Source of the DNA: DUEN01 sp024277095 | GTDB taxonomy: Bacteria; Chloroflexota; Anaerolineae; DUEN01 | Assembly: GCA_024277095.1 (NCBI GenBank) | Contig: JAJRVX010000063.1 | Coordinates: 1 to 10,108 of the forward strand | Reading direction: 5' to 3' | DNA length: 10,108 bases | In this document: piece by piece, positions 1 through 6,571 of the stretch | How positions within the stretch are numbered: the stretch's first letter is position 1 | Layout of the letters: each line of letters starts with the position of its first letter | The notes under the pieces: model-generated | Seen by the model: the letters and a program-made list of their open reading frames with translations, nothing else | Told to the model about the DNA's origin: nothing | The model's database searches: none | Made by a program: the position numbers and the translations under genes

Positions 1-157
1 CACGCGGGCCAGCATGCGAGAGTGCCTCCCGAGGGTTGTGATGAGGGTGAGACTCGCGTTGGAGCCTGCAACATCGTATGGACGCGAGGACTCACCAACA
101 ACGCACGAGGGTTCTCGCGAGAGTGTGTCGAACATTCGTCGGCGAGGTGCCTGGGGG

Positions 158-230
158 CCTCAGATGCATGGTCCATGGGGGAGGTGGGGCTCTCCACGCC
201 CTTCTTTCCCGGCCTCCTCCGCAGGGCTCT
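158..230. repeat. Diverged copy (C) of an intergenic repeat family
   Basis: This stretch resembles two longer copies at about 3140-3359 and 4190-4354. Shared blocks are CCTCAGATGC (also at the right end of the copy at 4340), a CATGGTCCATGG-like block (CATGCTCCATGG in the 4190 copy), a short GTGG...CCAC hairpin, and CTTTCCCGGCCT (identical in the 4190 copy). The order of blocks is not identical to the other copies, so this may be a degraded or rearranged copy. It lies downstream of the GH63-like gene and codes for nothing I can support. Confidence 0.45.
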
Positions 231-274
231 GGGCTGTGGCCGGGCGGGTCGGGGGGGAAGGGGCATCGGCTTCT

Positions 275-448
275 GAGAGGGGATCTAACACCGGACACTT
301 TTGCGAGGGAATCAGCGAGAAGCGACATGCTCCCCTATCAAACGTCCCGGATGTAGGGACGCAGCGCCGCTGCGCCCCTACTGCGGCATCGGTAGAGCTA
401 TCGCAGGAGATGCGCGGCCAAACTGTCCGGTAGCTAGAGAGGGGATCT
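275..448. mobile_element. Small MITE-like element with flanking direct repeats
   Basis: An identical 12-bp sequence, GAGAGGGGATCT, occurs at 275-286 and 437-448. Between them, ACCGGACACTT (290-300) is matched in inverted orientation by AACTGTCCGGT (421-431), 10 of 11 bases, and the match continues weakly inward. This gives a unit of about 142 bp with terminal inverted repeats, no coding capacity and near-flanking direct repeats, as expected of a miniature inverted-repeat element. The direct repeats are 3 and 5 nt away from the inverted repeats, so they may not be a clean target-site duplication. The right repeat includes the last base of the stop codon of the GH63-like gene. Confidence 0.5.
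353..381. repeat. 29-bp near-perfect palindrome inside the MITE-like element
   Basis: Positions 353-381 read almost identically on both strands: 13 of 14 base pairs match around a central base at 367; the only mismatch is 359/375. It begins GTAGGGACGCAGC and ends with its reverse complement. As RNA it would form a GC-rich hairpin with a minimal loop. It lies 67-95 bp beyond the stop of the GH63-like gene and could halt transcription there, but no U-run follows on the minus strand, so I do not call it an intrinsic terminator. Confidence 0.75.
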
Positions 449-2115
449 CAGTCCAGGGCGACGCTCATGACCAGGTCGATGAAGAGCGCTGCGCTCCAGC
501 CGTAATCCTGGATCACGCCGAACCCAGCCCCGCCGGCCGCGCCCACGGCCCCCTTGCGCAGCAGCGTGGTCGGCAGCTTCTCGCCCCGGCAGTCGTAGTA
601 TTCATAGATGCAGCCGGTCGCCTCGTACCAGCGAGCGATCTCGGCCAGGGTTCGCTGCCGCAGCGTCTCGGCCAGCTTGGCATAGCCGTATCGCCGCAGT
701 CCCTGGATGATGAAGGAATTCATGTTGATCCAGGTGGATCCGCGCCACATGTCCTCGCTGTGGGTGGGATCGTCCAGGGCGATGCTGGGCACCGGGAACG
801 GCGACCAGAACTCCGAGGGAGCGCGCAGATGGGCCACCAGCCGCTCCGCCTGCTCGGCTGAGGCCACGCCGGCCCACATGGGGAGAAAGCCGGAGACGGC
901 CTTGACGGGACACAGGTCGCCGCCAACCCGACGGTCGAAGTAGAAGCCCAGGGCGTCGTCCCACAGCCGAGCGTTGATGGCCTCCGCCAGCCGCCGTCGT
1001 CGCTCCGCCCAGCGGCCGGCCTCCTCCTCCCGTCCCAGGGTTTGCGCCATGCAGGAGAGGTAGCGCATCTCCGCGACGGCGTAGGCGCTGAAGTCCACCG
1101 CCGCCCATGGGCCGTCGCCGTCGAAGCGGGGGGAGTTGTCCATGCCGCTCTCGCCGCTTCGGGAGAGGGGGTTCCCCTCGATGTGCCAGGCCAGCAGCCC
1201 GTCCTCGTCCGTGGCCCGATGTGCCAGATCCCACTCCAGGTAGCGGCACAGGGCGGGATAGGCGCGCTCCAGCCGATCGAGATCGTGGCGCATCTGGTAG
1301 ATTTCCCACACGGCCCACGCCAGGATGGGCGGCTGGGTGATATGGGATGCGTACACCGGGTTCAGCATGTGGGCGATGAATCCGTCCTCCCGCTGGCGGG
1401 AGAGGACGGCCTCGATCGCCTCCCAGGCCATGTCCAGGTCGCCGTGTCGCCATCCCAACGCGTGAAAGGCGGAATCCCATAGCCACATGTGGTGGTGGGG
1501 CCAGCGGTCTGGCGTGGTCCACCGTACCGGGATCGGACCTTCCGGGCTGTACACGTTGACCTTCAGGACCGACCACGCCTTGGCCAGCGTAGCGCACCAC
1601 CGATCCTCCAGATCGCCTGGTGGGGGCGGGCAGCGATCGAGGAACGCCAGCCGATCCGCCGTGATCTGCTCCACGTCGTGTCCCAGCGCGTCCTGTGCCC
1701 GGCGGGTGGCGGCCCTTTCCCCATCCGCATGACAGGCGAGGGCGAAATGCAGGCGGCCATCCCGCTTCACCCGTGCCATCGCCATCCCCCAGCCGGCGTT
1801 CGGATCGGCGGCGAGATGGGGGGGCAGGGAGATGGGGGCGTAGCCCACGATCGTGTGTTGGTCGGCCATGGCCAGGCAGATCGGCCCCGCCGGAGCCTCC
1901 AGCTTCAGCACGTCTCCCGTTACGATCTGGGGCGTCACGTGAGCTCCGGAGACGTCGAACCAGAGGCGAGCGGCGGCCGGGTGGCGGATGCGCAGCCCCA
2001 CTGGATCCGCCTGGGTGCTGGCCACCAGACCGCTCGCCCAGGAGGCGGGGCCATCATATCCGGAGAAGGCGAAGAGCTGGCCCTCGCCCCATACGGCGGG
2101 GTACGGGCAGGACAT
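448..2115 (-). CDS. GH63-like (clan GH-G) glycoside hydrolase
   Basis: This 555-residue protein has the (alpha/alpha)6-barrel signature of GH63 and related trehalase-like or mannosylglycerate/glucosylglycerate hydrolase-like enzymes. Visible motifs are TPDRWPHHHMWLWDSAFHAL (201-220), an ESGMDNSPRFD motif (322-332) carrying the likely catalytic acid D326, an MWRGSTWINMN segment (456-466), and GCIYEYYD (501-508) with E505 the likely base. Residues 1-150 form a beta-rich N-terminal region. There is no signal peptide, so it should act in the cytoplasm on an alpha-linked glucoside or mannoside, perhaps a compatible solute or glycogen fragment; the substrate cannot be told from sequence. The start is ATG at 2115 with GGAGGT 6 nt upstream. 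It is separated by 193 bp from the YtxH-like gene on the same strand. Family assignment is firm to clan level; the exact activity is open. Confidence 0.85.
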   Translation of the reverse strand: MSCPYPAVWGEGQLFAFSGYDGPASWASGLVASTQADPVGLRIRHPAAARLWFDVSGAHVTPQIVTGDVLKLEAPAGPICLAMADQHTIVGYAPISLPPHLAADPNAGWGMAMARVKRDGRLHFALACHADGERAATRRAQDALGHDVEQITADRLAFLDRCPPPPGDLEDRWCATLAKAWSVLKVNVYSPEGPIPVRWTTPDRWPHHHMWLWDSAFHALGWRHGDLDMAWEAIEAVLSRQREDGFIAHMLNPVYASHITQPPILAWAVWEIYQMRHDLDRLERAYPALCRYLEWDLAHRATDEDGLLAWHIEGNPLSRSGESGMDNSPRFDGDGPWAAVDFSAYAVAEMRYLSCMAQTLGREEEAGRWAERRRRLAEAINARLWDDALGFYFDRRVGGDLCPVKAVSGFLPMWAGVASAEQAERLVAHLRAPSEFWSPFPVPSIALDDPTHSEDMWRGSTWINMNSFIIQGLRRYGYAKLAETLRQRTLAEIARWYEATGCIYEYYDCRGEKLPTTLLRKGAVGAAGGAGFGVIQDYGWSAALFIDLVMSVALD

Positions 2116-2228
2116 CAGGGGACCTCCGCTTCACGGGGAAGTTGGATGCGATGGTCGTTTCCCATCGGCGTGAGGATGCGTCATTTGCAGCGCCAGCGTG
2201 AGAGCCGGTGCTGCGTCATGCGTCTGCA

Positions 2229-2248
2229 GCCGGGCGCGAGAGCCCGGC
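2229..2248. other. GC hairpin between the YtxH-like and GH63-like genes
   Basis: GCCGGGC (2229-2235) and GCCCGGC (2242-2248) form a perfect 7-bp stem with a 6-nt loop. It lies 61-80 bp beyond the stop of the YtxH-like gene on the minus strand and could attenuate readthrough into the GH63-like gene. No T-run follows on either strand, so a classical terminator is not supported. A second, weaker hairpin (CGATGG/CCATCG, 2149-2167) lies just upstream of the GH63-like RBS. Confidence 0.4.
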
Positions 2249-2308
2249 CGGTCGGTGGGCGTTCGCTTAGACGATGACGATCCTCGTGGGAGGGCATCCG
2301 GCCTGCGC

Positions 2309-2527
2309 TCACGCGGAAGATCGCTTACGCGCCCCTTCGAACTCCGCCAACAGCTCGGCCTCGCGCTGCGCGGCGGCGCGCTTCCCCGCCTCGATGGCCT
2401 CCTCGATGCGACGTCGGATCTCCCCCTTGGCCTCAGGCCCGGGCGCGGGGGCCAGCAGCAGTCCAGCTACCGCCCCGGCTGCGGCGCCCATTGTGACTCC
2501 GACGATGAACTTGAGCAGCTTGGCCAT
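2309..2527 (-). CDS. YtxH-like small membrane protein
   Basis: This 72-residue protein has the YtxH pattern. A short N-terminal hydrophobic helix (about 5-26) rich in Gly and Ala (GAAAGAVAGLLLAP) is followed by a Pro-Gly break and a charged helical tail (33-70) likely to form a coiled coil. YtxH-like proteins are small general-stress or envelope-associated proteins of unknown biochemical function. The start is ATG at 2527 with GGAGG 6 nt upstream. The gene begins 24 bp after the stop of the upstream membrane protein on the same strand, so the two are very likely co-transcribed. No catalytic residues are present or expected. Confidence 0.85.
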   Translation of the reverse strand: MAKLLKFIVGVTMGAAAGAVAGLLLAPAPGPEAKGEIRRRIEEAIEAGKRAAAQREAELLAEFEGARKRSSA

Positions 2528-2551
2528 AGGTTTCCTCCCGCTCTCCCTCTA

Positions 2552-3085
2552 TCACAGCGTGCGACGGTAGCTCTCCAGGATGGATTGCACGACCAGGGCG
2601 ATCCCTGCCAGGACCAGCAGCAGCGGCCAGAGCCGAGACAGAAGGACCACCGTCCAACCTGGGATGATCTCGAAAGTATAGGCGAACCCCACCAGCGCGA
2701 CCGCCCATCCCATCAGGCTCCATAGCAGGGCGCTCCATCGGCTAGGATGGAGTAGCCATTGCACGCTGGCGCTGATCCCGACGATGGCCGGGAAGATCGG
2801 CCAGAGGAGCGCCCAGTCCAGCGTGGCCGGGCCGAGCCAGGCGTTCTCCCGCAGGAGGAACAGGAGCCCGATCAGCAGGAGGGCCGTTCCCCAAAACGCG
2901 TCATCCGGCCGGCGCGAGGCGCCGGCGGCCAGGTAGCGATGCCACGCCCCGAATCCCGCCAGGATGACGAACAGCGGCCAGAACGATCGGAACCCGGTGA
3001 GCCCCAGCTCTCGAAACAGGAGCCATATCCCCAACACGATCAGGAACAGACCGGGCAGGATCGTCTTCTTCCGGGTGGACATCAT
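2552..3085 (-). CDS. Multi-pass membrane protein, LiaI/LiaF-like transmembrane region
   Basis: From the ATG at 3085 the protein is 177 residues; a second ATG follows at 3082. Both are preceded by AAAGGGGG (4 or 7 nt away), while the upstream ATG at 3124 lacks an RBS. After a short basic start (STRKK) there are about five to six hydrophobic segments. The motif [FL]WP[LI] followed by a small-residue-rich hydrophobic stretch occurs three times (near 34, 93 and 151), and two segments share a LLxG..LLFREL/LLFLLREN pattern, which points to repeated helical hairpins. This resembles the transmembrane regions of LiaI/LiaF-type (DUF5668-like) envelope-stress proteins. It lies between a PspC-domain gene and a YtxH-like gene, which fits an envelope role. 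Exact function unknown. Confidence 0.8.
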   Translation of the reverse strand: MMSTRKKTILPGLFLIVLGIWLLFRELGLTGFRSFWPLFVILAGFGAWHRYLAAGASRRPDDAFWGTALLLIGLLFLLRENAWLGPATLDWALLWPIFPAIVGISASVQWLLHPSRWSALLWSLMGWAVALVGFAYTFEIIPGWTVVLLSRLWPLLLVLAGIALVVQSILESYRRTL

Positions 3086-3139
3086 TTCGCCCCCTTTAAA
3101 GCGCGCCTGAAAATTTACCGGCAAGATGTCTGAGAGTCT

Positions 3140-3359
3140 CCCTCAACTCCAGCTCCACAGGGGGAGGTGTGGAGGGGAGGACCCCTCCACAGAAATCCCG
3201 TTTTTCCGGCCTGTACCTGCCTTTCTCAGCCCTTCCCGGAGGGCCCAGGCCGAGGCCAGGCAGGTCGAAGGCAAAAGAAGGGTTTTTTCCGAAGGGGCGG
3301 AGCCCCTCCGAGCCTCCCCACAGCAGAAGCAACGGCATTTCTCAGGCGCGCTCTTAGAG
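3140..3359. repeat. Intergenic repeat copy A with a perfect hairpin
   Basis: This is a longer copy of the repeat also seen at about 4190-4354 and, degraded, at 158-230. It contains a perfect 10-bp stem, TGTGGAGGGG (3168-3177) and CCCCTCCACA (3182-3191), with an AGGA loop, then a TTTTTCCGGCCTG block and, at the right end, CCTCCGAGCCTCCCC and GCGCTCT shared with copy B. About 60 bp in the middle (near 3240-3303), including a GGGGCGGAGCCCC hairpin and a T6 run, have no clear partner in copy B. The right end overlaps the stop codon of the double-PspC gene (3354-3356). It fills the whole gap between that gene and the next. Confidence 0.65.
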
Positions 3360-4070
3360 ACCTCCGCCGGGACGGGTGATGGAGCCGTTGGGCTCCGGCA
3401 TGACCACCATGAGGGCCAGGTAGACGAGCACGCCCAACCCGAAGCTGACCAGCGTGGCGAACACCCATAACACCCGGATCAGCGTGGGATCCACGCCCAG
3501 GTACTCGCCCAGGCCGCCGCACACCCCGGCGATGATCCGATCCCGGGAGCGGCGCAATGACCGGCCGGACCTCTGGCGCCATGTCTGCCCGGACAGGCCA
3601 ATCACCAGCACGATGCCCAATGAGATGAGCAGCAGCGGCCAGAACAGGCGCCAGAACAGGCGCCACATATCGTACAGGAAGCCAGGGATCAGCCCCAGGT
3701 TGTCCAACAGGAGGATCCCGCCGAACAGGATCAACGCCAGCCCGATCAGCAGTCCCGCGTTTGTGCTGTAGATCCCTCGCTGCCAGCCAGCGCCCCAACC
3801 CGGCGAGGCCCGCTTCCTGCGCGCGTGCTCGATCGGCTCCTCCGGGATCACCAGCGCCAGCACGATGTAGGCCAGGATGCCCGCTCCGCCCATGAGCGTG
3901 GCGAGCAGCCATAACAGCCGGACCAGGGCCGGATCGATGCCCAGGAACTCGCCCAGGCCGCCGCATACCCCGGCGATGATACTGTTGGTTCGGGATCGGT
4001 ATAGTCGCTTGGGCTCCGGCTTCTCCTCGATCACCACGACTCTTTCGTCCGCACTCTCGTTGATCGACAT
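3354..4070 (-). CDS. Double PspC-domain membrane protein
   Basis: This 238-residue protein has two PspC modules around a hydrophobic middle. The first (about 22-79) contains IIAGVCGGLGEFLGIDPALV (31-50); the second (about 175-227) contains the matching IIAGVCGGLGEYLGVDP (179-195). Each ends in a hydrophobic helix and a MP/IPEEP-type edge. Between them, residues 104-160 look like a LiaI/LiaF-type membrane region with LLIGLALILFGGILLLDNLG and FWPLLLISLGIVLVI. PspC proteins sense or respond to membrane damage, and PspC modules can act with Lia-type or two-component regulators. The start is ATG at 4070 with AAGGAG 7 nt upstream. The gene heads a same-strand cluster with the LiaF-like and YtxH-like genes, although a 268-bp repeat-filled gap follows. 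The two modules remain nearly identical at the DNA level. Confidence 0.88.
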   Translation of the reverse strand: MSINESADERVVVIEEKPEPKRLYRSRTNSIIAGVCGGLGEFLGIDPALVRLLWLLATLMGGAGILAYIVLALVIPEEPIEHARRKRASPGWGAGWQRGIYSTNAGLLIGLALILFGGILLLDNLGLIPGFLYDMWRLFWRLFWPLLLISLGIVLVIGLSGQTWRQRSGRSLRRSRDRIIAGVCGGLGEYLGVDPTLIRVLWVFATLVSFGLGVLVYLALMVVMPEPNGSITRPGGGL

Positions 4071-4162
4071 CGCCTCTCTCCTTCACGACCCTGTCAAGCG
4101 TGTGAGCGGATCGCCCGCGCATCTCTTTCCAAGGCTCCAGTGACGTGCGATCCCTCACGTGC

Positions 4163-4184
4163 ATGAGCGTATCTGAACACTCAT
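4163..4184. repeat. Short inverted repeat upstream of the double-PspC gene
   Basis: ATGAGCGT (4163-4170) and ACACTCAT (4177-4184) pair at 7 of 8 positions around a 6-nt spacer. It lies about 95 bp upstream of the minus-strand start at 4070, a reasonable place for an operator of the PspC cluster. No -35/-10 pair could be fitted next to it, so this is only a candidate. Confidence 0.3.
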
Positions 4185-4189
4185 CGGCC

Positions 4190-4354
4190 GGATATCGGAG
4201 GGCATTCCCCCGCGGCATGCTCCATGGAGTGCGTGGAGGGGACTCCCCCCACGGGAACCCCGCTTTCCCGGCCTGCACTGCCTTGCTCGGCTCCTGGCGA
4301 GGCCCTTCCGAGCCTCCCCATGACAGGAACGGCGGGGTTCCTCAGATGCGCTCT
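4190..4354. repeat. Intergenic repeat copy B
   Basis: The copy lies between the double-PspC gene and the promoter of the plus-strand gene. It has the conserved hairpin as CGTGGAGGGG (4232-4241) paired with CCCCCCACG (4245-4253), nine pairs with one bulged A and a 3-nt loop. A second stem follows, CGGGAA/TTCCCG, then CTTTCCCGGCCTGCA and, at the right end, CCGAGCCTCCCCA and CTCAGATGCGCTCT. An 8-bp direct repeat, ATGAGCGT, lies on either side (4163-4170 and 4355-4362) and could be a target duplication. The gene-free stretch 4071-4469 holds this repeat, the promoter at 4396 and little else that I can identify. Confidence 0.6.
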
Positions 4355-4395
4355 ATGAGCGTTCAACTCTCAATACGCATGACGGTGCTCCAGGG

Positions 4396-4424
4396 TTGCA
4401 CGGAGAGTCGGCTGCCGGTATGAT
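4396..4424 (+). promoter_or_regulatory. Sigma-70-type promoter for the 4470-5123 gene
   Basis: TTGCAC (4396-4401) and TATGAT (4419-4424) are separated by exactly 17 bp. The -10 matches the consensus at 5 of 6 positions and the -35 at 3 of 6. Transcription would start near 4431, leaving a leader of about 40 nt before the ATG at 4470. Confidence 0.6.
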
Positions 4425-4469
4425 AACACGGAAGACAGGGGAGTTCAAAGCGCCGAAGGAGGTGCCCCT

Positions 4470-5123
4470 ATGACGACGGCGGATGCCCATGCGGCCGCGC
4501 GTCGCTCGCTGTTGCGCGACAAGATCCACCTGGAGCCGGGGGGACGAGCGGCTCTGTCCGGATCTCTTGACGGGACGCGTCTGGGGCGCAGTGCCTGGGC
4601 GCCCGCCCGCGCGCTGGCCGACCTCCTGAAGCCATTGCCGGCCGAGATGCTGCGGTGGTGGGCCTTGCAGCCCACCGGTCACGCCGTCATCGGCGGGCGC
4701 TCCAGCTATTATCAGCCCGGCCCCTTTCCACTCAAACGGCGTACTTTGATGAACGTCGCCCACATCTCCCCGCTGCACCTGGCGCGGGATCGGGCCGCCG
4801 TGTGGTCGGCGCTGGCAGGGCTGTTCGATCATCTGCTGGGGTGTCGGGGGGACGCGGAGGGCCTGTGGCTGTCCGAGGGAGGTGGCCTTTCCCCTCCGTG
4901 GCAGGACGTGGGGCGGCGGATCCAGGAGTCGTTTCAGCTCGGCTATGCGCCCGAGGAGGCGGCGCGGTCCCCCCGGGCTTACTTCGCCTGGGGCTTCGCC
5001 ATGTACTGCACGCGGCGGCGTGAGCTCAACGTGATCGATCCGCTGTTGGAGCGCCTGTTTCGCACGACGATCCTGGACGCCCGGTTCTGGCGTCGGGTGA
5101 GCCCCCGCGGTGGGGGGGAATAG
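4470..5123 (+). CDS. Unrecognised protein, possibly a zincin-like fold without zinc ligands
   Basis: This 217-residue protein has no family I can name with certainty. The start is ATG at 4470 with AAGGAGGT 6 nt upstream and a promoter at 4396. It has no signal peptide or membrane segment. Its layout follows that of short zincin domains (anthrax-lethal-factor-like peptidases): a PLPAEMLR segment (55-62), a GGRSSYYQPGPF strand region (75-86), a helix VWSALAGLFDHLLG (111-124) and a late RSPRAYFAWGFAMY helix (167-179) followed by IDPLLERLF. In active members the two helices would read roughly HExxHALDHLLG and SPEEFFAEAF. Here the two His and the Glu of HExxH are Ser, Ala and Gly, and the late Glu is Trp. 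This comparison is from memory and needs a profile or structure search. It is the only plus-strand gene before dnaA and ends 27 bp from the convergent kinase gene. Confidence 0.85.
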   Translation: MTTADAHAAARRSLLRDKIHLEPGGRAALSGSLDGTRLGRSAWAPARALADLLKPLPAEMLRWWALQPTGHAVIGGRSSYYQPGPFPLKRRTLMNVAHISPLHLARDRAAVWSALAGLFDHLLGCRGDAEGLWLSEGGGLSPPWQDVGRRIQESFQLGYAPEEAARSPRAYFAWGFAMYCTRRRELNVIDPLLERLFRTTILDARFWRRVSPRGGGE

Positions 5124-5150
5124 TCCGGCGGCGTTCTCATGTGATGTCCC

Positions 5151-6569
5151 TCAGGCGGAGGAGGCCTCGGCTGGCAGCCATACGGTGAAGCGCGTGCCCC
5201 GCCCGACGACGCTCTCCGCTCGAACCCGGCCGTGGTGAGCCTCCACCAGCTCCTTGACGATGGCCAGCCCCAGCCCGGACCCTCCGCCCCGTCGGCGCGC
5301 CTTGTCCACCCGGTAGAAACGTTCGAACAGGCGCGGCAGCTCCTCGGGCGGGATGCCCGGCCCGTTGTCCGTCACCGAGACGACGGCCCAGGTTCCCTCC
5401 TCTTCCGTGGTCATCTCGGCGGAGACCTCGACCCGGCCCTCGGCTGGCGTGTAGGTGAGCGCGTTGTCCAGCAGGTTGGTGAAGACCTGGAAGAGCCGAT
5501 CGGGATCCCCAACGATCGGGAGGCTGCCGGGGACATCCAGCTTCAGGGAGATCCCGCGCTCCTGGGCCCTCAATCGCTGACGATCCACGCATGCGGACAG
5601 GAGCTCACTCAGGTCCATCGGCACGCGCGCCATCTGGATCTGCCCGGCGTCCAGGCGTGCCAGCTCCAGGAGCTGTTCCACCAGCCGGTGCATTCGGGTC
5701 GCCTCCTCGTAGATGACGGATGCGGCCCGACGCTGCGTCTCCGGCGTGCTCGCCGTGCCGTCGAGCAGGGCCTGCGCGTATCCCTGGATGGACGTCAGAG
5801 GGGTCTTGAGATCATGGGAGACGTTCGCCACGAAGTCTCGCTGGGCCTGCCGTGCCGCCTTCACCTCCCGGGTCATGGCGTTGAAGCTGTCCACCAGGCG
5901 ACGCATCTCGGCGGGCTGCCGGATCTCCAGCTGCAGGTCCAGGTTCCCCCGGGCGACCTCCTCGGCGGCCTGGGCGACGATCCCCAGAGGGCGGGCGAAG
6001 GACCGGGCGATCAGCGCGGCGGATATGGCGGCGAGGAGGAGCGCAGCCGCCCCCGCGTAGAGGAGCTGAGGGCCGAGGTTGAGCAGGACCTGGGTGCCGC
6101 GTTCGGGGGCCACCAGCGCCAGAATCAGCGGCCGTCGGGAGGGTTGCGAGCGTATCCAGGCGGCCACGAAGTAGAAGCGCTCCCCCTGTGCCTCCAGCTG
6201 CCCCATGAACGGGATCCTGGGAGGCCTTCGGCGGTCGGACAGCCGGGGAAAGCGCTGCCCGACCAATCCCTCCTCCGTGTCCGCGATCACCCGACCCTGG
6301 GTGTCGCACAGCAGCACCCGGGTGCGGGTGCCCAGCTTGCTGCGGCCCTCCCGCAGAATCTGTACGATCTCCTCGGGGGCCATGTCCGCGTTCCACAGAC
6401 GCTCGACCAGGGGGACGATGAGGCTGAGGTTCGTGCGCAGCTGGGTGGTGACCAGGCGTCTTTCATAGGGGCGCAGCGCGATAAAGAAGGTGATCGCCGC
6501 GGCGAACAGGGTGACCAGGATCACCGCCAGATAGGAGGCGAGCAGACGGGCGCGCAGGGAGGAGAGCAT
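5151..6569 (-). CDS. Membrane sensor histidine kinase
   Basis: The protein is 472 residues from ATG 6569, which lies 2 nt after the stop of the response regulator; a longer version from 6617 would overlap that gene by 46 nt and is less likely. Order of parts: transmembrane helix 1 (about 9-32); an extracytoplasmic sensor region (33-167) with a PAS/Cache-like segment VLLCDTQGRVIADTEEGLVG (85-104); helix 2 (168-188); HAMP (189-240); HisKA with the phosphorylated His252 in SHDLKTPLTS; and an ATPase domain with N box QVFTNLLDNALTY (361-373), G1 DNGPGI (401-406), F box LFERFYR (414-420) and G2 GGGSGLGL (428-435). All catalytic boxes are intact. It should autophosphorylate and pass phosphate to the co-transcribed regulator. 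The signal is unknown; class resembles PhoR/BaeS-type kinases. Confidence 0.95.
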   Translation of the reverse strand: MLSSLRARLLASYLAVILVTLFAAAITFFIALRPYERRLVTTQLRTNLSLIVPLVERLWNADMAPEEIVQILREGRSKLGTRTRVLLCDTQGRVIADTEEGLVGQRFPRLSDRRRPPRIPFMGQLEAQGERFYFVAAWIRSQPSRRPLILALVAPERGTQVLLNLGPQLLYAGAAALLLAAISAALIARSFARPLGIVAQAAEEVARGNLDLQLEIRQPAEMRRLVDSFNAMTREVKAARQAQRDFVANVSHDLKTPLTSIQGYAQALLDGTASTPETQRRAASVIYEEATRMHRLVEQLLELARLDAGQIQMARVPMDLSELLSACVDRQRLRAQERGISLKLDVPGSLPIVGDPDRLFQVFTNLLDNALTYTPAEGRVEVSAEMTTEEEGTWAVVSVTDNGPGIPPEELPRLFERFYRVDKARRRGGGSGLGLAIVKELVEAHHGRVRAESVVGRGTRFTVWLPAEASSA

Positions 6570-6571
6570 CG

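Noticed and set aside
14..433. Open frame of 139 codons at the left end
   Set aside because: It has no RBS, looks like low-complexity GC-rich translation, and runs through the repeat and the MITE-like element.
3168..3191. Perfect hairpin in copy A as an intrinsic terminator
   Set aside because: A T-run follows only on the plus strand, 9 nt away, where no gene ends; on the minus strand there is none.
4092..4097. Perfect TTGACA on the minus strand upstream of the PspC gene
   Set aside because: The matching -10 position would fall on the start codon at 4070 and is not TATAAT-like.
3226..4278. Minus-strand 350-codon frame over the double-PspC gene
   Set aside because: It is an alternative frame of a recognisable gene, rich in Arg, Gly and Pro, and crosses both repeat copies.
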